From Streptomyces sp. GS7 (GTDB lineage Bacteria; Actinomycetota; Actinomycetes; Streptomycetales; Streptomycetaceae), in the NCBI RefSeq assembly GCF_009834125.1, contig NZ_CP047146.1, forward strand, positions 7,844,501 to 7,908,500: 64,000 nt of DNA, written 5' to 3'. Below the pieces are notes generated by a model. That model was given only the letters and a program-made list of their open reading frames with translations, was not told the origin of the DNA and searched no databases. A program made the position numbers and the translations under genes. Below are positions 55,751 through 63,916 of the stretch, in pieces (position 1 is the first letter of the stretch; every line of letters begins with the position of its first letter).

Positions 55751-57196
55751 TCAGCCCTCCTCGTACGGGCCGGCCGGATCGAACGGGCCCGCGCCGCCGG
55801 ACGGGGACGGGGCGCCCCGCCGGACGCCGAACCGCCCGGTGCCCGCCGCTGCCGGGTCCGGGCCCGTGCCGGGGCCGGAGCCCTGCGCCGCACCCGCCGT
55901 TATGGCCTTGCGCCTGCGCCCGGTCAGCGTCGGGCGCGTGCGGTGGCCGCCCCACCCCTGGCGGGCGGCCGGCGCGTCGACCAGGCCCAGTTCGCCGGCG
56001 AGCGTCCACAGCGCCTGCTTGACCGTCGAGCGGCCGTCGAGGTCCTGCATCCGGCCGGCGTCGACACAGGGCTGGAGTTCCTTGAAGGCGGCCGGGACCG
56101 TGGTCCTGGCGACCTGGGTGCCGGTGGCCTTGGCGACCAGCGGCGGCTGGATCTCGGTGTTGCGGGTGAGGCGGTTGAGGACCGTGACGGTGTCCTCGGC
56201 CTTGCGGATCTGGAGCCGGTCCCACAGCCGCACCTGCCGCTTGGCGGCCCGTACGCAGACCACGTCCGGGGTCGTCACCAGCAGGGCCAGGTCGGCGAGT
56301 TCGACGGCCGCGGCGTTGGCGGACTGCATCTGGGAGCCGCAGTCGACGATCACCACTTCGTAGCGGGAGCGCAGCGCGGTGACGATCTGGCGGGCCGCCC
56401 GGTCGTCGACCTCCTCGCCGCGCTCGCCCTCCTCGGGGGCGAGCAGCAGCCCGAGCCCGGTGTGGTGGTCGTGGACCGCGTCCTGGAGCACCCGTACGGA
56501 GATGTCCTGGATCCCGGCCAGGTCGACGACCGAGCGGCGGAACTGGACGTCCAGATAGGAGCCGACGTCGCCGGACTGGAGGTCCAGGTCGACCAGCGCG
56601 ACGCTGCGGCCCGCGGCCCGTGCGGCGAGCGCCAGCTGGACGGCGGCGACGGTGGTGCCGACCCCGCCCTTGGCGCCGGTCACGGTCACCAGCGTGCCGG
56701 CCGGCCCCGGAACGGCGTCCGGGCCGCCGCCCAGGTGGACGCGGACCCCGGCCGCCCACTGGGCCGCGGCCTGCACCCGGGCGGCCAACTCGTCGTAGCC
56801 GAGCGGAAGTCCGACGATGCCGCGGGCGCCCGCGTCCATCGCCGCGGAGAACAGCGCGGGCCCGGCGTCCGTGGTGATCAGCACGACGCCGACGGCGGGG
56901 AAGCGGAGCGCCACCTCGCGGATCAGCTCCAGAGCCGGCACCGGGCCGATCCGCTCGTGGACGAGGACGACCTCGGGCAGCGCCTCGACGCCGGACGGCA
57001 CACCGGCGGGGGGCGGCCCCTGGCCGGCGGGCGGCGCGCCGGGGGCGGAACCGGCGGAACCGGCCAGCGCGTTGAGGAGCGCGGTGGAGTCGGCGACCGC
57101 GGGCGCCGGTTCGGCGTCCGGCAGCTGGCCGAGGAGCGCGGAGACGGCCCGCGCGGCGTCCGGGTCGCCGACTGCCGGGAGGATGCGGATGGTCAC
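55751..57196 (-). CDS. CpaE/TadZ-like ParA-type ATPase
   Basis: The 481-residue protein has an N-terminal receiver-like domain (about 1-150; no phospho-acceptor Asp identified) and a MinD/ParA ATPase domain with the deviant Walker A GAKGGVGTT near 174-182 and VALVDLDLQSGD. The C-terminal 70 residues are disordered. CpaE/TadZ proteins place the Tad machine in the cell. GTG at 57194-57196 was used. It lies between the CpaB-like gene and the TadE genes, all on one strand. Confidence 0.9.
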   Translation of the reverse strand: MTIRILPAVGDPDAARAVSALLGQLPDAEPAPAVADSTALLNALAGSAGSAPGAPPAGQGPPPAGVPSGVEALPEVVLVHERIGPVPALELIREVALRFPAVGVVLITTDAGPALFSAAMDAGARGIVGLPLGYDELAARVQAAAQWAAGVRVHLGGGPDAVPGPAGTLVTVTGAKGGVGTTVAAVQLALAARAAGRSVALVDLDLQSGDVGSYLDVQFRRSVVDLAGIQDISVRVLQDAVHDHHTGLGLLLAPEEGERGEEVDDRAARQIVTALRSRYEVVIVDCGSQMQSANAAAVELADLALLVTTPDVVCVRAAKRQVRLWDRLQIRKAEDTVTVLNRLTRNTEIQPPLVAKATGTQVARTTVPAAFKELQPCVDAGRMQDLDGRSTVKQALWTLAGELGLVDAPAARQGWGGHRTRPTLTGRRRKAITAGAAQGSGPGTGPDPAAAGTGRFGVRRGAPSPSGGAGPFDPAGPYEEG

Positions 57197-57209
57197 CTGT
57201 GCCTCCGGG

Positions 57210-57929
57210 TCACTTGTCGCCGTCGAGGGTGTAGGTGCGCTCGGCCGGCGGGACGGTGGCCTCGGTGCCGGGGGCGAGCAGGGCGAGCCGCACGTGGGAC
57301 GCGAACGACTCGGCGTACGCGACCCGTTGGGCGTCCTCGGTGTCCAGCGCGAAGGTGATCGGGACGGCCTGGCCGGCCTGGCGGCCGCCGGCGGTGGTGT
57401 TGCCGGGGTCCTTGGCCTCCAGGGGCGTCAGCTTGCCGACGTCGATGACCTGGGCGCCGGCCACGATGACCTTGGAGACCGGCTTGTCCTCGGGGCGCCG
57501 GCCGTCGAAGGTGGCGTAGATGTTCACCCGGGCACCGGGGTTGATCTTGCCGGCCACTCCTGTGGACGCGTCGATCATGATGGCGATCTCCTGCTGCCCG
57601 GCCTTCAGCGCCGGCCGGTCGACGATCATGTCGTCCTGGAGCAGCGACCCCTTCTTCAGCGGGGTCACCGCGATCTTGCCGCTGACCTTGTCCAGGTCGG
57701 TCACGGCGGTGGGCGGCAGCCACCGCTGGGGCATCTTCACCTCTTCGAACTGCCCGGGATCCAGCGTTTTATAGGCAGCGACGTCCGTCTTGAGCCGGTA
57801 CGCGGTCTTCTCCGGGCCGATCTTGGACTCGACGTTCCGGATCACCGACAGCACGCCGACGAACGCGCCGACCGCACAGAGGACGGACAGGAGCAGCAGG
57901 ATCACTCCGCGGCGCTGGCGTGAGTTCAT
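57210..57929 (-). CDS. CpaB/RcpC-like SAF-domain protein
   Basis: The 239-residue protein has one N-terminal membrane helix (about 9-31; VILLLLSVLCAVGAFVGVL) and an SAF domain with PLKKGSLLQDDMIV. A beta-rich C-terminal part follows (GARVNIYATFD). In Gram-negative bacteria CpaB links the pilus to the outer envelope; here it is likely in the wall zone. ATG at 57927-57929 was chosen. It is followed after 13 bases by the CpaE-like gene. Confidence 0.88.
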   Translation of the reverse strand: MNSRQRRGVILLLLSVLCAVGAFVGVLSVIRNVESKIGPEKTAYRLKTDVAAYKTLDPGQFEEVKMPQRWLPPTAVTDLDKVSGKIAVTPLKKGSLLQDDMIVDRPALKAGQQEIAIMIDASTGVAGKINPGARVNIYATFDGRRPEDKPVSKVIVAGAQVIDVGKLTPLEAKDPGNTTAGGRQAGQAVPITFALDTEDAQRVAYAESFASHVRLALLAPGTEATVPPAERTYTLDGDK

Positions 57930-58011
57930 GGGTGGGGGACCTCGATCGGGACGGTGCGGCGGGCGGTCGGGCGGTCGGTCGTGGGTCATGTGCCGGCGGC
58001 TGCCGGGCGGT

Positions 58012-59208
58012 TCAGCGCACGCGGGCCACCGCCCGCGCGGTGCCGGGGGTGTCCGGGCGGCGTGGGACGTCGGGGCTGTCGGGGTGGCCGGGCAGGTCCC
58101 AGCCACCGGGCGGGTGCGGTCCGCCGGGCGCCGGGTCCGCGGTGCCGCTCATGATGTTCGGTCCGCGGACGTCCGGCCGGCCGGCTCCGCCGCGCGGATC
58201 GCCGGGCCCCCGGCTGCCCGGGACCCCGTACGGCGCCACCGGCGCGAGTCCGCGCTGCCGCAGCGGCGAGGCGGGGCAGTCGGGCGGGGCGGCGGGCGGC
58301 TGGGCGGGCGCCGGTGCCGCGGCGGCGGCCGGCGCCCCGGCTATGGCGGCCGGTTCGCGCCCCGGGCCGCCGCCCGCCCGGTCCCGGGCCAGCGGCGCCG
58401 CGCAGAACGCGCAGCGGTCGCCGATCAGTTCCCGGCCGCACCAGCCGCAGTCCTCGCGCCGTACGGACGCCACGAGTTGGTGGAGGAGGGAGGGGTCCGG
58501 AATGGCGGCGGCGAACTCGATCAGCTTCTGGGTGCCCCACCAGCGGGCGGACTCGGCGGGCAGCTGCGCCTCGTACACGCCCTGCACCTGCCAGGAGGGC
58601 GCCAGTGCGGAGGTGACCCAGTCGGCGGTGAGCTGGCCGCGGGCGACGGCGAGCCGGGTGGCGAAGCCGGGCGGCCGGAGTCCGCCCTGGGTGCCGTGCC
58701 GGTCCAGGTGCAGCAGCTGGGGGCGGGGGTTGGCCAGCACGGCGAAGTGGGCGCCGGGCAGCCAGGACTTCATGTGGGAGCGGAGGTCCACCTCGACCCG
58801 GTCCAGCCCGCTGACGCTGCCGAGCAGGGCGCCCGCGTGGACGTAGTGCGCCAGCAGCCGGGCGGCGCAGGCCAGCACGCCGGGGCTGAGGCCGAAAAGC
58901 GACAACTGCCGCAGCTGGCGGGCGAGGACGGCCACGCCGAGCGGCGGCAGGGCGGTGGGGAGAACGGCGATCCGGTCGCTCTCCAGCACGGCGCGCAGGG
59001 TGTGCAGCCGTCTGACGTGCTCCGGCGGGCAGGCCGAGGAGTAGAGCGCCACGAGATGCCCGTGGTGCTCCAGTACGGCGCCGACCTCCGTCAACGCCTC
59101 GTCCAGCGGCTGGAGATGCGGGGCCCGCAGCACGACGGCGGCGGGGGTCTGCCGGTCGGTCGCGGGCAGCGCGAGATCCGGGCTGGTGACTGCAATCGCG
59201 GTCGGCAC
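58012..59208 (-). CDS. Zinc-ribbon protein at the head of the Tad cluster
   Basis: The 398-residue protein has a globular N-terminal domain (about 1-235), a zinc ribbon (CGWC and CAFC, about 257-273) and a long Pro/Gly-rich disordered tail. I do not recognise the N-terminal family. GTG at 59206-59208 has GGGGGAG about six bases upstream. It precedes the CpaB-like gene by 82 bases and is the first gene of the leftward Tad run. There is no membrane segment, so it acts in the cytosol, perhaps as regulator or adaptor. Confidence 0.8.
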   Translation of the reverse strand: MPTAIAVTSPDLALPATDRQTPAAVVLRAPHLQPLDEALTEVGAVLEHHGHLVALYSSACPPEHVRRLHTLRAVLESDRIAVLPTALPPLGVAVLARQLRQLSLFGLSPGVLACAARLLAHYVHAGALLGSVSGLDRVEVDLRSHMKSWLPGAHFAVLANPRPQLLHLDRHGTQGGLRPPGFATRLAVARGQLTADWVTSALAPSWQVQGVYEAQLPAESARWWGTQKLIEFAAAIPDPSLLHQLVASVRREDCGWCGRELIGDRCAFCAAPLARDRAGGGPGREPAAIAGAPAAAAAPAPAQPPAAPPDCPASPLRQRGLAPVAPYGVPGSRGPGDPRGGAGRPDVRGPNIMSGTADPAPGGPHPPGGWDLPGHPDSPDVPRRPDTPGTARAVARVR

Positions 59209-59296
59209 GTCGCTCCCCCACTTCCTCCGGTCTCCGGGGGCCCCGGGACCGCGGATCGGCACAGCTCTGCGCCATCGGCGCCATACGCTCAGCACT

Positions 59297-59305
59297 TTAT
59301 CCACA
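59297..59305 (+). promoter_or_regulatory. Single DnaA box
   Basis: TTATCCACA matches the bacterial DnaA box consensus exactly. It lies in the space between the divergent zinc-ribbon and chitinase genes. A single box is not an origin. Confidence 0.5.
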
Positions 59306-59432
59306 GAGATACGTCCCGGAGAACACGTTCTGGGCTACTCATCTCGGCCGCCGCCCCAGCCGCCGCCCGATAGGGAAACACCGCCTACCGCCGAAGCGGC
59401 ATCCATCGGAACACCCGCTTCCGTGCGGACTC

Positions 59433-59459
59433 TTGACAGGGGCAATGGTCTGGACCACC
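59433..59459 (+). promoter_or_regulatory. Chitinase promoter with DasR-type (dre) site
   Basis: TTGACA at 59433-59438 is a strong -35 box. AATGGTCTGGACCACC at 59444-59459 matches 13 of 16 positions of the DasR-responsive element ACTGGTCTAGACCACT as I remember it. The site lies just downstream of the -35 box, where bound repressor blocks transcription. This is the usual layout in front of chitinase genes. Confidence 0.75.
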
Positions 59460-59529
59460 TTGTACGGCAAGCCCAGGGGCCCCTGAGCGCGCATCCGCAC
59501 CACCCCCCACCCCCCACACGGAGGCAGTC

Positions 59530-60567
59530 GTGGTCCGCGCACGAAATGGAACAGGGACGGCACGAGGCTCCCGAAGGCTGCCGGCCGGGCTGGCCGCCGC
59601 GCTGCTGACGGTGGCCGGCACCGCCGCGGCGGGCACCGCGAGCGCGTCCGAGGCGCGCCCGGCCGCGCACCCGGCCGCACCCGCCGCCGCCCCCCGGCAC
59701 GCCGTCACCGGCTACTGGCAGAACTTCAACAACGGCGCCGCGGTGCAGAAACTGAAGGACGTCGACGACGCCTACGACATCATCGCGGTCGCCTTCGCCG
59801 ACGCGACGGGAGCGCCCGGCGCGGTCACCTTCAACCTGGACCCGGCCGTCGGCTACGCCTCCGCCGCCGACTTCAAGGCCGACATCAAGGCCAAGCAGGC
59901 CGCCGGCAAGTCGGTGGTCGTCTCGGTCGGCGGCGAGAAGGGCTCGATATCCGTCAACGACGACGCCTCCGCCAGGAACTTCGCCGACTCGATCAACGGC
60001 CTGATGGACCAGTACGGCTTCGACGGCGTCGACATCGACCTGGAGAACGGCCTCAACTCCACGTACATGACGCAGGCGCTGAAGGCCGTCCACGCCCAGC
60101 ACGGCGATGTCGTGGTGACGATGGCCCCGCAGACCCTCGACATGCAGTCGGCGCAGACCGAGTACTTCAAGACGGCCCTCGGCATCAAGGACTTCCTGAC
60201 CGTCGTCAACACGCAGTACTACAACAGCGGTTCGATGAACGGCTGCGACGGCAAGGTCTACGCCCAGGGCTCGGTGGACTTCCTGACCGCGCTGGCCTGT
60301 ATCCCGTTGGAGGGCGGGCTCGACCCGTCCCAGGTCGGCATCGGCGTACCGGCCTCGGCCGGCGCGGCGGGCAGCGGCCATGTCGCACCGTCGGTGGTCA
60401 ACGCCGCCCTGGACTGCCTCACCGCGGGCACCAACTGCGGTTCCTTCAAGCCGCCGCGGACCTATCCGGGGCTGCGCGGCGCGATGGCCTGGTCCACGAA
60501 CTGGGACGCCGCGAACGGCAATGAGTTCGCGAGCCAGGTGGGCGGGCACGTCCACGGACTGCCGTAG
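59530..60567 (+). CDS. Secreted glycoside hydrolase family 18 chitinase
   Basis: The 345-residue protein has a twin-arginine-like or Sec signal peptide (about 1-40) and a GH18 TIM barrel (about 57-340). The catalytic motif DxxDxDxE is DGVDIDLE at 165-172, with Glu172 as acid/base. SVGGEKG is the second conserved strand, and AMAWSTNWD carries the terminal Trp. No chitin-binding domain is attached. GTG at 59530 is the start. A dre-like site upstream puts it under N-acetylglucosamine control. Confidence 0.93.
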   Translation: MVRARNGTGTARGSRRLPAGLAAALLTVAGTAAAGTASASEARPAAHPAAPAAAPRHAVTGYWQNFNNGAAVQKLKDVDDAYDIIAVAFADATGAPGAVTFNLDPAVGYASAADFKADIKAKQAAGKSVVVSVGGEKGSISVNDDASARNFADSINGLMDQYGFDGVDIDLENGLNSTYMTQALKAVHAQHGDVVVTMAPQTLDMQSAQTEYFKTALGIKDFLTVVNTQYYNSGSMNGCDGKVYAQGSVDFLTALACIPLEGGLDPSQVGIGVPASAGAAGSGHVAPSVVNAALDCLTAGTNCGSFKPPRTYPGLRGAMAWSTNWDAANGNEFASQVGGHVHGLP

Positions 60568-60603
60568 CCCGGCTCCCCCAAGGACGCCACCCCCCGAAAA
60601 ATG

Positions 60604-60638
60604 GCCAGGTCCCGCGCACCGGGTGCGCGGGACCTGGC
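60604..60638. terminator. 16-bp hairpin after the chitinase gene
   Basis: Bases 60604-60619 pair with 60623-60638 around a 3-base loop. It lies between convergent genes for chitinase and protease. Confidence 0.85.
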
Positions 60639-60678
60639 TCCGGGCCGCCGCGGGGCTACCCCCGGCCGGGCCTTCGGG

Positions 60679-61572
60679 TCAGCGGCGGACGCCCGACGGC
60701 TTGGGCAGCGTGCAGCCCGCGGCGTCCAGGTTCAGCTTGTTGCCGTCGCCGAAGCACTTGGGGATCCCGTAGGTCTCCTCGGCGTAGTTGGTGCCCTTGT
60801 GGACCGTCACATTGCCCTGGTCGTCCACCTCACAGGGGTTGTTGACGGTGCACTTCTCGCCGTTCTCGTTGCCCGTGTTGTTGATCGCGGTGACCTTGCC
60901 GGTGGCGTTGTCGACCACCGGCGAGCCGGAGGTGCCGCCGATCGTCTTGCACTCCGGGGTGTAGCGGACCGAGTCCTTCCAGCTCCAGTCGCCCTCCTTG
61001 AGGGTGGGCACGAACCCGTCGATGCTGCAGGTGTAGGTCTTCTTCCAGTAGCCGGACACCACGGTGATCCCGGCGCCCTTGGCCGGGTGGTCGGTGGACA
61101 GCTCCAGCGGCTTGATCCCGTACTTCTGCGCGATCTCCGCGTACGTCGAGCCGGTCTGATACAGCGTCACGTCGGTGTCGGTCATCGTGGCGTACGTGAC
61201 CTTGGTGGCCTGGATCTGGCCCAGCTCACCCGCCGACTTGTCCAGGACGGTGAAGGCGCGGCTGGACTGCTGGTCGACTATGACCTGGCCCGGGGAGGGC
61301 ATACCGCTCTCCAGACAGTGGCCGTTGGTCATCACCAGTGCCGGGTCGCTGTCCTTCGAGGTGGGCATCTTGACGATCGAGCCGGAGCAGTCGTCCAGCG
61401 CGACGGTGCCGGCGAAGTCGACCGCCTTCGTCCGGGGCGCCGGCCTGTGGTGCGCCGGCGCGTGGTGCGGGGCGGTGCCCGCCGGTGCGGCACCCGCGGG
61501 TGCGGCGCCGCTCACCAGGGCTGCGGCTCCCAGCACGGCGGTGGCCAGGGTGCCGACGAGAGGTCGATACAT
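60679..61572 (-). CDS. Secreted trypsin-like serine protease
   Basis: The 297-residue protein has a signal peptide (about 1-30) and an Ala/His/Pro-rich propeptide-like stretch (31-48). The chymotrypsin-fold catalytic residues are His85 in MTNGHC, an Asp in MTDTDVTLY (132 or 134) and Ser215 in GGTSGSPVV. Eight cysteines suggest several disulfides. ATG at 61570-61572 follows GAGAGGA. It is divergent from nothing and converges with the chitinase gene. The substrate is not known. Confidence 0.92.
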   Translation of the reverse strand: MYRPLVGTLATAVLGAAALVSGAAPAGAAPAGTAPHHAPAHHRPAPRTKAVDFAGTVALDDCSGSIVKMPTSKDSDPALVMTNGHCLESGMPSPGQVIVDQQSSRAFTVLDKSAGELGQIQATKVTYATMTDTDVTLYQTGSTYAEIAQKYGIKPLELSTDHPAKGAGITVVSGYWKKTYTCSIDGFVPTLKEGDWSWKDSVRYTPECKTIGGTSGSPVVDNATGKVTAINNTGNENGEKCTVNNPCEVDDQGNVTVHKGTNYAEETYGIPKCFGDGNKLNLDAAGCTLPKPSGVRR

Positions 61573-61838
61573 GTGGGGGGGTCCTCTCAGCTTATGTTCC
61601 GAAGTCTTTTGGCGTCAGTTCCGTGCCGCCACTTCGGTTTTGTCGTGCGCATTGTTGGCCGCTCAGGGCCCGGTCGCAACAAATTTCCCGTAATCGATGG
61701 CAAGTTGACGGACGGCCCGGCGCCGCGTACGCCTCGCACGCCGTGCATCAGGTCTTCCCTACCCCGCGCCCGCCCCTCCGCCACCTCGGCCGGCCGCGGT
61801 CGACCGACGAACTCGTACGTCAGTTGGGGCGGTTGCCC
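61573..61838 (-). other. Promoter region of the protease gene
   Basis: This 266-base gap holds no gene. It is locally AT-richer around 61615-61700. The gntP stop lies at its right end. Confidence 0.4.
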
Positions 61839-63314
61839 CTAGACGACCAGGCTGACGGCCGCGGCCACCACGAATCCGGCGACGGACAGCACCGATTCCA
61901 GTACGGTCCACGACTTCAGGGTGTCGCGCTCGGAGATCCCGAAGTACTTCGACACCATCCAGAACCCGCCGTCGTTGACGTGCGAGGCGAAGATCGAGCC
62001 CGCCGAGATCGCCGTGATGACCAGCGCCAGATGGGCCTGGGACAGCCCCTGCCCCGCCACCAGCGGCAGCACGATCCCGGCCGTGGTCACGATCGCGACC
62101 GTCGCCGAACCCTGGGCCACCCGCAGCACGAGCGAGAGCAGGTACGCCAGCACGATGACCGGCAGTCCGACGCCGTGGAAGGTGTCGGACAGGGCGGTGG
62201 CCACCCCGCTGCCCTTGAGCACGGCGCCGAAGACCCCGCCCGCGCCGACCACCAGCAGGATGTTGCCGACCGGCTTGAGGGAGGCGGTGGAGATCGCCTC
62301 CAGCGACGTGCGGGACCAGCCGCGGCGGATGCCGAGCAGGTAGTACGCGAGCACCAGCGCGAGCGTCAGGGCGACGAAGGGGTGGCCGAAGAACTCGATG
62401 ACCGAGCGGCCCTCGGACGGTGCCAGCACGATGGACGAGAAGGTCGCCAGGAGGATCAGCACCAGCGGCGTACCGATGACGGCGAGGACGGCGGCCAGGG
62501 AGACCGGCTTCTCCCGGGGCCGGATCCCGGCCGCGGTCTGCTCGGCGACGACCGCGGCCCTGGCTTCCGCGGCGGCCTCGGCCATGTCGTGCGGCACCGG
62601 GACGAAGAGGCGGTTGCCGATCCAGGCGGCGTAGCCCCAGGCGGCCAGGACCGCCGGGACACCGCAGACGGCGCCCATGAGGATGAGCCAGCCGAGGTCC
62701 ACCTTGAAGAGCCCGGCGGCGGCCACCGGGCCGGGGTGCGGCGGCAGGAAGGCGTGGGTCATGGAGAGCCCGGCCAGCAGCGGCATGGCGTACAGCACCA
62801 TCGACCGTCCGCTCCGCTTGGCTGCGGCGTACACGATCGGCGCCAGGACGAAGATGCCGACGTCGAAGAAGACCGGGATGCCGAAGAGCAGTCCCGTCAG
62901 GCCCATCGCCAGCGGGGCCCGCCGCTCGCCGAAGTGGGCGAGCAGCCGGGCGCTCAACACCTCGGCGCCGCCGGAGACTTCGAGGATCGCGCCGAGCATG
63001 GTGCCCAGGCCGATGATGATGGCGACATGCCCGAGGATCCCGCCCATGCCGGACTCGATCATCGAGACGACGTCGGACTTCTGGACCGTGCCGAAGAGTT
63101 CGGTGACAGAGAGGCCGGCGGCGAGTCCGACGGCGATGGAGACGCCGAGCAGCGCGACGAACGGCTGCAGCCTGACCTTGATGATCAGGACGAGGAGCAG
63201 GGCGACGCCGAGGGAGGCGACGGTCAGCAGCCCTGCGGTGCCCGGTATCAGGGCGAGCAGTCCGCCGGTATGCGGTGGGGACGGTGGGGTGGGGGCCGCG
63301 GCAGCGAGGAACAT
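61839..63314 (-). CDS. GntP-family gluconate:H+ symporter
   Basis: The 491-residue membrane protein has about twelve helices and belongs to the GntP/IT superfamily. Diagnostic segments are GFPVFFDVGIF-type sequence (GIPVFFDVGIFVLAPI), HAFLPPHPGPVAAA and SHVNDGGFWMVSKYF. Members import gluconate, fructuronate, D-serine or related acids. ATG at 63312-63314 was chosen. ridA precedes it by 171 bases on the same strand, so a small operon is possible; the substrate could be a hydroxy or D-amino acid. Confidence 0.93.
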   Translation of the reverse strand: MFLAAAAPTPPSPPHTGGLLALIPGTAGLLTVASLGVALLLVLIIKVRLQPFVALLGVSIAVGLAAGLSVTELFGTVQKSDVVSMIESGMGGILGHVAIIIGLGTMLGAILEVSGGAEVLSARLLAHFGERRAPLAMGLTGLLFGIPVFFDVGIFVLAPIVYAAAKRSGRSMVLYAMPLLAGLSMTHAFLPPHPGPVAAAGLFKVDLGWLILMGAVCGVPAVLAAWGYAAWIGNRLFVPVPHDMAEAAAEARAAVVAEQTAAGIRPREKPVSLAAVLAVIGTPLVLILLATFSSIVLAPSEGRSVIEFFGHPFVALTLALVLAYYLLGIRRGWSRTSLEAISTASLKPVGNILLVVGAGGVFGAVLKGSGVATALSDTFHGVGLPVIVLAYLLSLVLRVAQGSATVAIVTTAGIVLPLVAGQGLSQAHLALVITAISAGSIFASHVNDGGFWMVSKYFGISERDTLKSWTVLESVLSVAGFVVAAAVSLVV

Positions 63315-63485
63315 GGTGACTCCGTTGTCCGGCAGGGGCCCGGAGACCGGGTTGTCCCCTGGTGAGCACGATCCAGGCAGGGGGGACCGCGGCACGGCGT
63401 CCCGGAGCTGCGGGACGCCGCACCGTGCGGCGGACGGTGCGCCGAGGGCGGCGCTGACGGCGGGCCGAGCAAGGAATCCGGCGCC

Positions 63486-63896
63486 TCAGCTCAGCACCGC
63501 GAGGGCGTCGATCTCGATGAGCAGGCCCTTGGGCAGACCGACGTAGACGGTCGTGCGGGCGGCGGGGGCCTCCTTGAGCCCCTGCTCCTCGAAGTAGGCG
63601 TTGTAGATCTCGTTCATCTCGGCGAAGTGCGCGACGTCGGTGAGGTAGACGCGCATCATCATCACGTCGTCCCAACTCGCGCCGCCCTCTTGGAGGATGG
63701 CCTTGACGTTGGCGAACGTCTGGAGCGTCTGCTCGCGCAGGGTCGGGCCGGCCGGGGTGGGGGCCCGGCCCTCGACGGCGGGCAGGAAGCCGACCTGGCC
63801 GGCGACCTGGAGGATGTTGCCCTTCCTGACTCCGTGGGAGAACTTGGCGGGCGGTGTGGTGTGGGTGGCCGGGGTGAGGGCGGTCTTCTCGCTCAT
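63486..63896 (-). CDS. RidA/YjgF family enamine deaminase
   Basis: The 136-residue protein is a trimeric RidA-type enamine/imine deaminase that clears reactive intermediates of PLP enzymes. Conserved segments are VAGQVGFLP, LQTFANVKAILQEGGASWDDV, and the C-terminal VGLPKGLLIEIDALA. The usual catalytic Arg is in AARTTVYVG. ATG at 63894-63896 has AAGGA six bases upstream. Another ATG at 63918-63920 overlaps the stop of the upstream gene, so coupling is possible. Its place beside gntP hints at D-amino-acid use. Confidence 0.92.
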   Translation of the reverse strand: MSEKTALTPATHTTPPAKFSHGVRKGNILQVAGQVGFLPAVEGRAPTPAGPTLREQTLQTFANVKAILQEGGASWDDVMMMRVYLTDVAHFAEMNEIYNAYFEEQGLKEAPAARTTVYVGLPKGLLIEIDALAVLS

Positions 63897-63916
63897 GCGT
63901 GTCCTTCGGACGTCCT

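Noticed and set aside
59209-59529. Replication origin suggested by a DnaA box
   Set aside because: Only one box is present and no dnaA, dnaN or AT-rich unwinding region is nearby.
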